DNA of 64,000 bases from positions 992,001 to 1,056,000 of the forward strand of contig JAEZSO010000002.1 in the NCBI GenBank assembly GCA_023421795.1, given 5' to 3'. This stretch comes from Cyanobacteria bacterium OH_PDB_230. GTDB taxonomy: Bacteria; Cyanobacteriota; Vampirovibrionia; Gastranaerophilales; Gastranaerophilaceae. The notes beneath the pieces were generated by a model. It was not told the DNA's origin. It ran no database searches and saw nothing but the letters and a program-made list of their open reading frames with translations. The position numbers were made by a program, and so were the translations under genes. This document shows positions 9,327-18,263 of this stretch, in pieces (the first letter of the stretch is position 1; every line of letters begins with the position of its first letter).

Positions 9327-9412
9327 TTTTGTCGATCAGTATTTCACCAATATATACTAAATATATAATATTGTTACAAAAATTTACAATACAAATAAAA
9401 CTTGTTATTTAT

Positions 9413-9471
9413 ATTATCATTTTGAAGACACGCTTAATGACAGATGATGCACAATCATCATAATATTAAAT
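9413..9471 (-). repeat. Hairpin leader copy B, not followed by an intact gene
   Basis: Same length (59 bases) and same end sequences as the radical SAM leader at 7459-7517: ATTATCATTTTGAA at one end and ATAATATTAAAT at the other. The interior differs but still pairs (ATGATG/CATCAT, 9444-9461). On the reverse strand it leads into ATG ATA ATA and then a stop codon, so no gene follows in frame. Confidence 0.5.
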
Positions 9472-9493
9472 TTACAATAACTATAATATATTT

Positions 9494-9522
9494 AAAAAGA
9501 GGTTCATTAAGAACCTCTTTTT
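9494..9522. terminator. Terminator of the 693-aa CHAP gene
   Basis: Perfect 12-bp stem AAAAAGAGGTTC/GAACCTCTTTTT with a 5-base loop, placed immediately after the stop codon of the 693-aa gene on the reverse strand. It is symmetrical and could work on both strands. Confidence 0.9.
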
Positions 9523-9523
9523 G

Positions 9524-11605
9524 TTATTTGCCTCTCATTGACACAATCGCAATTACTTCGCTCATGTTTCTTTCTCTTGATGCAACTTTACTGTTTGATG
9601 TAGTGTTGCCTTCAATTGTTTTTATTGTGACGCCGTCACCGTTACTGACAAGTATCCCAACGTGATCCGAAGTTCCATCGTCATCCCAATCAAAGAGTAC
9701 CATATCCCCTGGTTTTGCGTCTTTTATGTCAATTATCGCGCCGTTATCAGAGGCCTCTTTGTATAATGTTGGGCAATATGCCGGGTTTGCTGAGTTTTGA
9801 TACCATTCTGGAAGATTTTCTCTTCCGGTACCTTCATATAGAGCCATTCTTGTAAAGTCTGCGCACCAGGCACCAGCATGGAAGTTATAGCCTTTGTCTT
9901 CAAATATTTTGGCCATTTGTGCTTGAGTCATTCCGTCATACAATTTTGCAAAGTCGATAGCGCCTTGACCATCTCCGTAACTGTTTTGTCTTAGAAGCTC
10001 AGCAGTTTCGTCTTTTTGGTTAAAAAGTATAAGTTCTGATCTTAGTGCTGCAAGTTCTTTGTTTATTCTGTCTAATTCAGTTTGTTGTTTTTGTTTAACC
10101 TCTGCAACGGCTTGATTTTTTTGGTTTGTCATCTCTTGAATTTTGCTTTGTATTGCGCTGAAATCGAAGTTTTTATATTTCTCTTCGGTTGACATTGTTT
10201 GCAAAATATTATTCTTAGCTGTTTCCGCGTCAGTTTTCGCTTTTATGGCAGCATCTTTATCAGCTATTGCTTTATCTTTTGCTGTTTTTGCATCTTCGAT
10301 TCCTTGTTTTAATTTTTCTTTTTCTTCCTCTAATCTAGAGATTTTTGTATTAATTTCATTTCTTTTATTTTTATTTTCTTCATTTTTTGCAGGATCGTCT
10401 GAGTCTACTATGCCGCTTAGGCTTGAATTCAATGAAGATAACTGAGCCTCTACAGAGGTTAATGCCATTGTTTTTGCGTCTACATTTGCTGTTTGTGTTT
10501 GGATTTCTGATTCTGCAGTTTGTATTTTGGTGGTTTCTTCATTTATTGTTTTTGTGAAAGCATCAGCTCTATCTTGATAATCCTTTTGAGCAGTTTCATC
10601 CAGGCCTTGTCCTGCCATGGCATCTTTTACTGCTATATCATAATCTTTTTCTATGTCAGCGATTTTGGTCGCAGCATCGTTATTTGCGTTAGTTATTTCG
10701 CCTTCTCTTGCTTTTATGTCACTTTCTATTTCCGTTTTTGTTCTTGGTTTATTTGCTGCACTGTTAACACCTGATGAACCAGTATTTCCGCCATTATTGA
10801 CGAATGGTTTCATGCTTTTTACTGGTAACTGTTCTACAGGAGTTTGTACGTATTCATCTTTTCCTACCTTGTTTGTTAGGAAAGTTTGTATGTCCTTAAC
10901 GGATAGTTCTTTATCATCGCCGTCAAGCCCTGTTAAGGCTTTTATTTCATTTTCTGTTAATTTATCTCCGCCCTCAGTCTTCAATGAATTAAAGAAGGCC
11001 TCGATATCTTTGTCATTATTGAAAAATATTCTAAGTTCGGGATTCTCATTTATAATTTTTGTGAAATCTGCTAAATTTTTATCTTTTAAATCAATCACTT
11101 CAACAGTTTTAACAACATCCTGACCGTTATCAGCAAAGAAATTTCCTATTTCATTTACAAGATTTGGTTCAGCAACTGCAGGTTGAGTAGCACCCTCTGC
11201 TTGAGGAGCTTGATTAGCTTGGGTTTGAGGTGTTGTTTGTTGAGCGTTATCTACAGCATTTGGAGTGTTTGTTGTTTGTGGCTCTTCAATTTTTCCATCT
11301 TTTTCAACACTGTAGCCTATTCTAGAAAAGAAACTTTTAATTAGGTCGATTACGCCGGGATTTTCTTGGGCTATATATGACTTACTGATTTCTTCGTCAG
11401 TTATGACTTTGTCACCATTATCAATTTCATATAACTTATTGATTTCTTCTGTAGTGACAGTGCCGTTTTTATCTGCATCAAGTAATTTATATAAATCAGA
11501 CGCTAAAAAAATACTCTGATTTAAGTCCTCGCTTGATATAGATGGATTTTTTCCCTTTAATGCTTCAAGCAGGTTGAGTTCGTTAAAATTAATTTTGATT
11601 CCCAT
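9524..11605 (-). CDS. EF-hand / coiled-coil / CHAP-domain protein, 693 aa
   Basis: Residues ~40-75 carry an EF-hand pair (DADKNGTVTTEE and EIDNGDKVITDEE). Around residues 195-245 a second pair-like region occurs (EGGDKLTENE, LDGDDKELSVKD). A Gln/Pro/Thr-rich linker (residues ~105-145) and a long alanine/lysine/glutamate coiled coil (~295-540) follow. The C-terminal ~140 residues form a CHAP domain: catalytic Cys in AWCADFTRMA, His in SDHVGILVS and a polar residue in TIEGNTTS. Peptidoglycan amidase or peptidase activity is expected from the family. No signal peptide is visible at the ATG start. Design matches the 547-aa neighbour, but the CHAP domains differ enough to imply an old duplication. 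Calcium binding is inferred from the EF-hand loops. Confidence 0.85.
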   Translation of the reverse strand: MGIKINFNELNLLEALKGKNPSISSEDLNQSIFLASDLYKLLDADKNGTVTTEEINKLYEIDNGDKVITDEEISKSYIAQENPGVIDLIKSFFSRIGYSVEKDGKIEEPQTTNTPNAVDNAQQTTPQTQANQAPQAEGATQPAVAEPNLVNEIGNFFADNGQDVVKTVEVIDLKDKNLADFTKIINENPELRIFFNNDKDIEAFFNSLKTEGGDKLTENEIKALTGLDGDDKELSVKDIQTFLTNKVGKDEYVQTPVEQLPVKSMKPFVNNGGNTGSSGVNSAANKPRTKTEIESDIKAREGEITNANNDAATKIADIEKDYDIAVKDAMAGQGLDETAQKDYQDRADAFTKTINEETTKIQTAESEIQTQTANVDAKTMALTSVEAQLSSLNSSLSGIVDSDDPAKNEENKNKRNEINTKISRLEEEKEKLKQGIEDAKTAKDKAIADKDAAIKAKTDAETAKNNILQTMSTEEKYKNFDFSAIQSKIQEMTNQKNQAVAEVKQKQQTELDRINKELAALRSELILFNQKDETAELLRQNSYGDGQGAIDFAKLYDGMTQAQMAKIFEDKGYNFHAGAWCADFTRMALYEGTGRENLPEWYQNSANPAYCPTLYKEASDNGAIIDIKDAKPGDMVLFDWDDDGTSDHVGILVSNGDGVTIKTIEGNTTSNSKVASRERNMSEVIAIVSMRGK

Positions 11606-11631
11606 AAAGCACCTACATACTACTCTGTATA

Positions 11632-11643
11632 TATATAAAGTAT
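11632..11643 (-). promoter_or_regulatory. Shared promoter word, copy 2 (693-aa CHAP gene)
   Basis: Reverse strand reads ATACTTTATATA within TATATACTTTATATATAT, ending 26 bases before the ATG of the 693-aa gene. Identity to copies 1 and 3 extends to TATATACTTTATATAT with copy 3. Confidence 0.55.
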
Positions 11644-11738
11644 ATACTTATGAGGCGATTTCAATAATCTAAATTATTTTAACAATTCTTAACCTGAAAC
11701 TTTAAACTTTATAATGAATATAAATTAATTATGGGCTT

Positions 11739-12837
11739 TTATATATTTTGCTTTAAATAAGTATCTATAAATGGTTCTATTTCACCATCCATTACTGCAT
11801 CGACGTTTCCAATCTCGTAGTTTGTGCGGTGATCTTTTACCATTTTATATGGATGAAAAACGTATGAGCGTATTTGGGATCCAAAATTTATATCAACGTT
11901 TTCGCCTTTTAGCTGTGAAAGTTTTTGTTCGTGTTCAGCTTGCTTTATTGCCAAAAGTTTTGAAGCCAGAATTTGCATAGCTGTTTCTTTGTTTTGTAAT
12001 TGTGAGCGTTGTTGCTGGCACCTTACAACGATGCCTGTGGGTTTATGCAAGATTCTAACAGCAGTTTCAACCTTATTTACGTTTTGCCCCCCGGCTCCAC
12101 CTGCTCTCATTGTGTCGACAACTATATCTTCAGTTGGGATAACTATTTTTTTGCTGAAATCTTCAATAACAGGGCTGACCTCTAAACTCGCAAAGCTTGT
12201 CTGCCTTTTTCCGTTTGCGTTGAATGGAGAAATTCTTACTAATCTATGAACCCCTTTTTCTGCTTTTGCAAGGCCATAAGCATATTTGCCGCACACTTTA
12301 ATTGTTGCGGATTTTATCCCGGCTTCTTCACCGTCAGAGCGTTCAATTAATTCTGTCTTCCAGCCTCTTGATTCCGCCCACCTTGTATACATTCTTAGAA
12401 GCATTTGGGCCCAGTCTTGAGCATCGGTCCCGCCTGCACCTGCATTTATAGTGATGATGGCGTCAGATTTATCGTATTCGCCGCCTAAAGTTTTTTCAAC
12501 TTCCCATTTTTCAAGTTCTTGTTTTAAGGTCTTTATCTCTTGTTGAGCTTCTTTTAATGTGTCTTTATCATGGCTTTCTTCATAAAGCTCAATAAGAACT
12601 TCAGCGTCACTTAAAAGAGTTTCCCAGCCTTTAACCTGATTTAAAACATCTTTGTTTTCTTTGAGTTCTTGAGAAATTTTGGAAGATATTTCAAGATTCT
12701 CCCAGACATTTGAGTCTTGGAGTTTTTCTTCAAATTCTGATACTAATTGTTCAACATGTTTAAGGTCAAAGACACTCCTTCGCTTTTTCAAGCATTGTCT
12801 TTGCGCTGTTATAGTTTTGTTTTAATTCAATTAGCAT
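11739..12837 (-). CDS. prfB: Peptide chain release factor 2 (programmed +1 frameshift)
   Basis: RF2 releases proteins at UAA and UGA codons. The gene begins with ATG at 12837, reads 23 codons (M-L-I-E-L-K...E-C-L), meets an in-frame TGA at 12766-12768 and continues after a +1 shift as D-L-K-H-V-E-Q. Total is 23 + 342 = 365 residues, the same as E. coli RF2. The tripeptide SPF that reads UGA/UAA is in VRISPFNANG, and the catalytic GGQ is in RAGGAGGQNVNK. It lies 9 bases after metG on the same strand, so the two are probably co-transcribed. A reading that starts at 12791 with no frameshift would miss the true N-terminus. The frameshift gives autoregulation: low RF2 favours shifting and more RF2. 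Confidence 0.95.
12765..12780 (-). promoter_or_regulatory. prfB programmed frameshift site
   Basis: Reverse strand: AAGGAG TGT CTT TGA C. The SD-like AAGGAG sits 3 bases before the slippery CTT codon, followed by in-frame TGA and C, the same layout as the E. coli prfB site (AGGGGG TAT CTT TGA C). The shift places GAC in frame. Confidence 0.92.
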
Positions 12838-12846
12838 CTAGATACA

Positions 12847-14418
12847 TTAACCTTTTTTCTTGTCTGTAGCGAATTCTGAATCTAATCTTAAAAATACGGG
12901 TTTGATTTTTTCTTTATCTGTAATTTTGCCTATTTTTAAGCTGCCCCATTTTAAAGAGTCGATGTTTAAGTTTTTTTCTGCTTCAATTTGCTCTAAAATA
13001 TCATTTGATATGTTTGGGCAGTAAGGAGATAAAAGAACTGCGATGTATCTCATTGACTCTAATACATTATAAATTACTTTTGCGCAGTCAGCCATTTTTT
13101 CTTCTTTTGCAAGCGTCCAAGGAGCATTATCTGTTACGTATTTGTTTACAGAGTTTGAAAAATCCACTATTGCGTTGGCGGCTTCTGCCACTTGATAGTT
13201 ATTAAATCTGTTTTTTACTTCATCTGTTGTTTTTTGAGCCAGTACAGCTATTTCACAATCAGCTGGAGTCACAAATTCTTCTTTGATTTCACCGTCAAAA
13301 TATTTAACCAGCATATTTAGGGTTCTGTTTAGAAGGTTGCCGATGTTGTTGGCTAAATCAGCATTAACCTTTTCTTTGAAGTCTTCATCGGAGTAGTTGC
13401 CGTCTCTTCCAAAAAGAGCTGTGACCATCATATAGTATCTGAAGGCATCGCCGTTTTCCATATTGAATGATTCTATGACATCTTTTGGGGCAATTACGTT
13501 TCCTACTGATTTACTCATTTTTGCTTGATCTATTGTAATCCAGCCGTGTCCCAAGATTGTTTTAGGAAGCTCGAGCCCAAGCGCCATAAGAATAGCAATC
13601 CAGTATATAGAGTGAAATTTAATTATATCTTTGCCTATAACCTGAACATCAGCAGGCCAGTACTTTTTGAATTGTTCATTTTCGGTTTCTGTATCATAGC
13701 CAAGAGCTGTAATATAGTTTGACAAAGCGTCTATCCAAACATAAATTATTTGAGAATCGTCTCCGGGAACAGGGATTCCCCATTCGACAGAGCTTTTTGT
13801 TCTTGAAACTGAAATGTCTTCAATGTCTTCAAGTTGATTGAGTACCTCATTTACTCTGAAAGAAGGCTGCAAAAATTCAGGATTAGTTTTTATGTGTTCG
13901 ATAATTCTATTTTTGTACTTTGTTAATTTAAAGAAGTAGTTTTCTTCTTTTACTTCTTCAGGTTTTTTCAAGTGATCAGGACAAAGGCCGTCTTCAGTCA
14001 AATCCCTTGCATTTAAAAACGACTCGCACCCTGCGCAGTATAGCCCCGTATAAGAATGCTTATAGATATCGCCGTTATCCAACAATTTTTTAAATATCTT
14101 TTGAACTGCTGATTTATGCTCAGGAGATGTTGTTCTTATTAATTTATCGTAAGAAATTTCCAGTTGTTTCCAGGCATCAACGAATTTTTGTGCGTTTTGA
14201 TCACAAAGTTCTTGAGGAGAAATGCCGCTTGCTTCGGCTGTCTTTTGTATTTTAACTCCGTGTTCATCGGTTCCAGTAAGAAAATAAACATCAGAGTATT
14301 CTGATCTTTGTCTCATATGTCTTATTATCACGTCAGCCATAATCTTTTCATAAGCATGTCCTATATGAGGTGCTCCGTTTACATAATCGATTGCTGTTGT
14401 TAAATAAAACTTATTCAT
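12847..14418 (-). CDS. metG: Methionyl-tRNA synthetase
   Basis: Class I aminoacyl-tRNA synthetase charging tRNA-Met. The HIGH motif is in NGAPHIGHAYEKI near residue 20 and the KMSKS motif in AKMSKSVGN near residue 305. Between them lies the connective peptide with a cysteine knuckle (YCAGCESF...CPDH), the single-zinc-type insert. At 523 residues it is the short form without the C-terminal tRNA-binding (EMAP-like) domain of longer MetRS proteins. Starts with ATG at 14418, divergent from rph, and is followed after 9 bases by prfB. The N-terminus MNKFYLTTAIDYVNGAPHIG matches the family start. Confidence 0.96.
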   Translation of the reverse strand: MNKFYLTTAIDYVNGAPHIGHAYEKIMADVIIRHMRQRSEYSDVYFLTGTDEHGVKIQKTAEASGISPQELCDQNAQKFVDAWKQLEISYDKLIRTTSPEHKSAVQKIFKKLLDNGDIYKHSYTGLYCAGCESFLNARDLTEDGLCPDHLKKPEEVKEENYFFKLTKYKNRIIEHIKTNPEFLQPSFRVNEVLNQLEDIEDISVSRTKSSVEWGIPVPGDDSQIIYVWIDALSNYITALGYDTETENEQFKKYWPADVQVIGKDIIKFHSIYWIAILMALGLELPKTILGHGWITIDQAKMSKSVGNVIAPKDVIESFNMENGDAFRYYMMVTALFGRDGNYSDEDFKEKVNADLANNIGNLLNRTLNMLVKYFDGEIKEEFVTPADCEIAVLAQKTTDEVKNRFNNYQVAEAANAIVDFSNSVNKYVTDNAPWTLAKEEKMADCAKVIYNVLESMRYIAVLLSPYCPNISNDILEQIEAEKNLNIDSLKWGSLKIGKITDKEKIKPVFLRLDSEFATDKKKG

Positions 14419-14494
14419 AATTCGCCTTACCGTTGTAGTATTGTTATAATAAAATTTATCATAAAATTATTTTAAAAAAAAGGAAGAAAACCAA

Positions 14495-15196
14495 ATGAGC
14501 GAACGTTTTAATAATAGGGCAAATAACCAGCTAAGAGAGATTAAGATTACCAAAGATTATACAAAGCATGCTTTAGGCTCTGTTCTTATTGAATTTGGGG
14601 ATACTAAAGTCATTGTTACTGCCACATCAGAAGAACAAAAACCAAGATGGATGTCAAAGGATGACGCCAGAGGCTGGGTTACGGCGGAATATTCGTTGCT
14701 TCCTTCGGCAACTCACACAAGATGCCAGAGAGAACGTTCTAAAATTTCAGGCCGAACTCAGGAAATCCAAAGACTAATAGGAAGAAGCCTTCGTTCCTGT
14801 GTAGATTTGGAAAAAGTTGGGGAAAGAACTATAACGATTGATGCTGATGTTATCCAAGCTGACGGTGGTACAAGATGCGCAAGTATATGCGGCGGTTTTA
14901 TCGCTCTTCAAATTGCAATTGAGAAACTTATGGCAGAAGGGCTTCTTCAAGAAAACCCTATAATAGAGCCAATTGCTGCTGTTTCAGCTGGTATTGTCGA
15001 TGGCGAGGTTAAGTTGGATTTGGACTACTGTGAAGATTCATCAGCTCAAGTAGACAGCAATATAGTTATGACAAAAAGCGGTAAGATAATAGAGTTCCAA
15101 ACAACTGCAGAAGGAAATCCTTATGAAAGAGCCCAACTTATAGAAATATTAAACTTGGGCGAGCAGGCAGTGAAAGACATTATAGCTTTATACTAA
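14495..15196 (+). CDS. rph: Ribonuclease PH
   Basis: 233 residues, normal for the family (about 238). RNase PH is a phosphate-dependent 3'-5' exonuclease that trims tRNA precursors and works as a hexamer ring. The family signature is clear: RSLRSCVDL, then DVIQADGGTRCASI, followed by KLDLDYCEDSSAQVD and a late FQTTAEGNPY. ATG at 14495 is preceded by AAAGGAAG. It stands between divergent metG and downstream glmS with no terminator seen, so it may share transcripts with glmS. Confidence 0.96.
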   Translation: MSERFNNRANNQLREIKITKDYTKHALGSVLIEFGDTKVIVTATSEEQKPRWMSKDDARGWVTAEYSLLPSATHTRCQRERSKISGRTQEIQRLIGRSLRSCVDLEKVGERTITIDADVIQADGGTRCASICGGFIALQIAIEKLMAEGLLQENPIIEPIAAVSAGIVDGEVKLDLDYCEDSSAQVDSNIVMTKSGKIIEFQTTAEGNPYERAQLIEILNLGEQAVKDIIALY

Positions 15197-15284
15197 AATC
15201 TTTATATATTCTTAATATCCATATTTTTTTAAATATGTATAATATTAGAATATCAATTTGTACAGAGGAGAGAAACAGACAATT

Positions 15285-17132
15285 ATGTGTGGAATAGTAG
15301 GATATATAGGTAAAAAAGACGTAGTTAAAATTTTGATTGATGGACTTACAAGTCTTGAATACAGAGGGTACGATTCATCAGGTATCGCTTTAAATGATGG
15401 CGGTGATATCAAAATTTTTAAAGCTATAGGAAAACTCCAGAATCTTAGAGACGTGCTATCTGGCAATGAATGTAAGATAGACGCTCCTACCTCAGGCATC
15501 GGCCATATACGTTGGGCGACCCATGGTGGAGCTACTGAATTCAACGCCCACCCGCATACTTGTAACTGCGGAAAATTAGTTCTCGTGCACAATGGGATTA
15601 TCGAAAATTTCAAAGAGTTAAAACAAGAATTAACGCAAAAAGGCTGTGTATTTAAGTCACAGACAGATACGGAAACTATAGCGCACTTGGTAGCGTATGA
15701 ATATTCAAAAACTAATTCTTTAAAAGAAGCAGTGAGAAACTCAGTAAAGCAGCTTCAAGGTGCTTATGCTCTTTGTGTATTGCACAAAGATGAGCCTGAT
15801 AAAATAGTTGGTGTAAGAAAAAATGCTCCATTGCTTTTAGGTATCGGAGAAGGTGAAAATCTTATTGCCTCTGATGTTCCGGCTATAATAGAGCATACGA
15901 AAAAAGCCGTATATTTAGATGATAATGAAATAGCCATTGTTACAAAAGACAATGTTGTAGTTGAAAATCTCGCAGGTGAAGTTGTCAATAAAAAAGTTGA
16001 GCATCTTCCTTGGGAACCCGTTGCTCTAAGCAAAATGGGATACAAACACTTTATGCTTAAAGAAATCCATGAGCAGCCAGATGTAATCAGAAACGTATTA
16101 AACGGTAAATTATATGATATCGATTCACCTATAAATTTAAGTGAAGTCAAATTAAACAAAGATATACTCAAAAATCTGAACAGAATAGAAATTATTGCCT
16201 GCGGAACTTCACTTCATGCCGCGATGGTCGGTAAATATATCATTGAAGACTTTACCGGAATTGCAGTTGATGTTGAACCTTCAAGTGAATATATTTACAG
16301 AAAGACTGTTACAAATGCTTCAACACTTGTTGTTGGGGTATCTCAATCAGGTGAAACGGCTGATACTATAACTGCAATAAGACAGGCTAAAGATAAAGGT
16401 TCTCACGTACTTATTATCACAAACAGACCTGACTCCAGTATGGCAAGATATGCTGACAGCTTGATTCCTGTAAGTGCGGGTATTGAAGTCAGTGTTGCCG
16501 CTACAAAATCATATACAGCACAACTTATGTCTTTCTACTTGCTAGCGATTCATCTTGCAGAAATAAAAGAATCTTTAGACAAAGAGTATTTGAAAAATTT
16601 AAAACATGAATTAATCCAATTACCTACAAAAATAGAGCAAATTTTAAACAACAAAGAACAAATAAAAGAATGCGCTAAGAAGTACGCTAATACAAAAGAC
16701 TTTATTTATATCGCAAGAGGCATCAATTTGGCAACTGCTTTAGAAGGCGCTTTAAAATTAAAAGAAATCAGCTACATCAATGCAACAGGTTACGCAGCGG
16801 GAGAGCTCAAGCACGGTCCTATTGCGATGTTGGATGAGACTATGCCGGTTCTTTCAATCTTGATACCTGGACATATTACATACGAAAAAATCCTGTCTAA
16901 CAGTGAAGAAGCTAAAGCAAGAGACGCAAGGCTTATCGCCTTAACTTCATCCACTGATAAAGAACTTGAGTCACTTTTTGAATACATTATAACCATTCCT
17001 GAAGTGTCAGAAATATTGTCGCCGGTGATTGCGAATGTCCCGCTTCAACTTTTAGCTTACTATATAGCTGAATTCTTAGGTAAAGACGTTGACCAACCAA
17101 GAAACTTGGCTAAATCTGTAACCGTAGAATAA
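15285..17132 (+). CDS. glmS: Glutamine--fructose-6-phosphate aminotransferase
   Basis: 615 residues; makes glucosamine-6-phosphate for peptidoglycan and LPS. The start at 15285 gives MCGIVGYIG, so that removal of Met exposes the catalytic Cys of the class II glutaminase domain. The upstream ATG at 15258 would bury it and is rejected. Glutaminase motifs (HIRWATHGGATEFNAHPH), two SIS isomerase domains (IACGTSLHAAM, GVSQSGETADT, IARGINLATALEGALKLKE) and the C-terminal KSVTVE are all present. An AGAGGAG site lies upstream. No glmS ribozyme can be recognised in the ~88 bases before the start. The 3' end overlaps a small downstream gene by one base. Confidence 0.96.
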   Translation: MCGIVGYIGKKDVVKILIDGLTSLEYRGYDSSGIALNDGGDIKIFKAIGKLQNLRDVLSGNECKIDAPTSGIGHIRWATHGGATEFNAHPHTCNCGKLVLVHNGIIENFKELKQELTQKGCVFKSQTDTETIAHLVAYEYSKTNSLKEAVRNSVKQLQGAYALCVLHKDEPDKIVGVRKNAPLLLGIGEGENLIASDVPAIIEHTKKAVYLDDNEIAIVTKDNVVVENLAGEVVNKKVEHLPWEPVALSKMGYKHFMLKEIHEQPDVIRNVLNGKLYDIDSPINLSEVKLNKDILKNLNRIEIIACGTSLHAAMVGKYIIEDFTGIAVDVEPSSEYIYRKTVTNASTLVVGVSQSGETADTITAIRQAKDKGSHVLIITNRPDSSMARYADSLIPVSAGIEVSVAATKSYTAQLMSFYLLAIHLAEIKESLDKEYLKNLKHELIQLPTKIEQILNNKEQIKECAKKYANTKDFIYIARGINLATALEGALKLKEISYINATGYAAGELKHGPIAMLDETMPVLSILIPGHITYEKILSNSEEAKARDARLIALTSSTDKELESLFEYIITIPEVSEILSPVIANVPLQLLAYYIAEFLGKDVDQPRNLAKSVTVE

Positions 17133-17314
17133 TGATTACAACAAAAGAAGTTAAAATAAAAAAAACAGATAAGTTAGATTCTGATTATATTGAGTCCCAT
17201 TTAAAACAAATGGGGCTTAATGTATTAAGATGGGCCATAGTCAAAGTGGACGAAGAGTTTTATACCCTTACACTTGCTGTTTTAGAGGGGTAATTTATCC
17301 AATATCTTTGTAAG
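17132..17314 (+). CDS. Small hypothetical protein coupled to glmS, 60 aa
   Basis: The ATG shares its first A with the glmS stop codon (TAATG), a classic translational coupling arrangement. The protein starts MITTKEVKIKKTDKLDSDYI, continues with an amphipathic helix (ESHLKQMGLNVLRWAIVKVD) and a beta-like EEFYTLTLAV. It looks like a compact alpha/beta fragment. I do not recognise the family. Its last 33 bases overlap the 3' end of the converging serB. Since it is short and has no domain match, it may be real or fortuitous; the coupling and balanced composition favour real. Confidence 0.55.
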
Positions 17315-17908
17315 GTCTTTTTCGCAAACTACTATGTTTGCTTCTCTTTTTAAAACTTCTTTTGCGCAGAATGCTACTTTTGTTCTGGCATGTTTAAACA
17401 TGCTTAAATCGTTAGCGCCATCTCCCACAACTAATGTATCATTTTCAGAGATATTTAGCAGTCCTTGAAGCGTCTGTATCATCGTTCCTTTACTTGTGGA
17501 GAACATCATCTCGCCGCCGACAAGACCTGTCATTACAGCGTTTTTGAAATGTAAAACGTTAGAAAATTCCGCATCTAAACCCAAATAAGACTTGGCCGGA
17601 ACTGTAGCTGATTTAAATCCGCCTGAAAAACATACGACTTTATACCCTGCTTTTTGTAATTCTGAAACGGTTTCTCTGGCTCCCGGCATGAACGGAAGAT
17701 TCAAACAGATATTGTTTACCTTTATTTCACTTAACCCTTTGAGCATAGAAACTCTTCTGGTTAAGCTTTCAAAAAAGTCCAGATGCCCTTCCATAGCTTG
17801 GTTTGTGATTTCTTTGACTTGTTCTTCTATCCCGTATTCTTTTGCAAGAAACTCAATGGTTTCTCCATCCATAAGGGTTGAGTCAAAATCAAATACTGCT
17901 AGCTTCAT
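17282..17908 (-). CDS. serB: Phosphoserine phosphatase-like HAD hydrolase
   Basis: 208 residues with all HAD motifs in order: motif I FDFDSTLMDGET (nucleophile Asp in DFDST), motif II serine in VVCFSGGFK, motif III lysine around SYLGLDAEF/STSKG, and motif IV VVGDGANDLSMF. The cap and spacing match SerB phosphatases, which make L-serine from phosphoserine. It is the last gene of a reverse-strand operon following a B12-type radical SAM gene and a 115-aa coiled-coil gene; its ATG overlaps the preceding stop codon (ATGA). E. coli SerB is longer because of an extra N-terminal domain that this one lacks. Another phosphomonoester substrate cannot be excluded. Confidence 0.88.
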   Translation of the reverse strand: MKLAVFDFDSTLMDGETIEFLAKEYGIEEQVKEITNQAMEGHLDFFESLTRRVSMLKGLSEIKVNNICLNLPFMPGARETVSELQKAGYKVVCFSGGFKSATVPAKSYLGLDAEFSNVLHFKNAVMTGLVGGEMMFSTSKGTMIQTLQGLLNISENDTLVVGDGANDLSMFKHARTKVAFCAKEVLKREANIVVCEKDLTKILDKLPL

Positions 17909-18252
17909 TCAAGTTCTTTCTTATAAGCTTCTTTTCTTTTTTGAATTTCTTGAACTTTATTCTTAATGTCTATTGACATCTGTTGTTGTCTTGCTCTGAT
18001 TTCGTTAGAAACTTTATTCATAATAGGGGTAGGGTCAGGGTTGTTTATGTTTGTGCCTAAGAGAGTGTCTTTAAGAGTTTGAATATCTTCTTCAGCAACA
18101 GTTATTATGTCTTGTACTTCGTTAATTTCCATTGTGGTGAAAGATAACTGCTTTAGGTTGTCTTCAAGTAACTTTCTTATTTTGTTTCTGTCTTCTTGTA
18201 TTTTCTCAGTTGTAGATTTTTGCGATCCGAAAAAATTTTCAAAAAATCCCAT
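17905..18252 (-). CDS. Small coiled-coil protein, 115 aa
   Basis: Starts at MGFFENFFGSQKS (18252), with AAAGGG upstream; a longer reading from 18294 would overlap the previous gene and lacks a site. The N-terminal FFENFFG patch is a short amphipathic membrane-binding-like motif, and the rest is almost entirely charged coiled coil (KIQEDRNKIRKLLEDN, KNKVQEIQKRKEAYKKELE). No known domain. Placed between a B12-type radical SAM gene (11-base gap) and serB (4-base overlap), so it is co-transcribed with both. Function unknown. Confidence 0.75.
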   Translation of the reverse strand: MGFFENFFGSQKSTTEKIQEDRNKIRKLLEDNLKQLSFTTMEINEVQDIITVAEEDIQTLKDTLLGTNINNPDPTPIMNKVSNEIRARQQQMSIDIKNKVQEIQKRKEAYKKELE

Positions 18253-18263
18253 AATTTTTCCCT

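Noticed and set aside
11739..12791. prfB starting at 12791 without a frameshift
   Set aside because: The N-terminal residues MKKRRSVF come from the wrong frame; the frameshift start at 12837 gives the family-length protein with the classic site.
15258..15284. Upstream ATG of glmS
   Set aside because: It would place nine residues before the catalytic Cys, which must be N-terminal.
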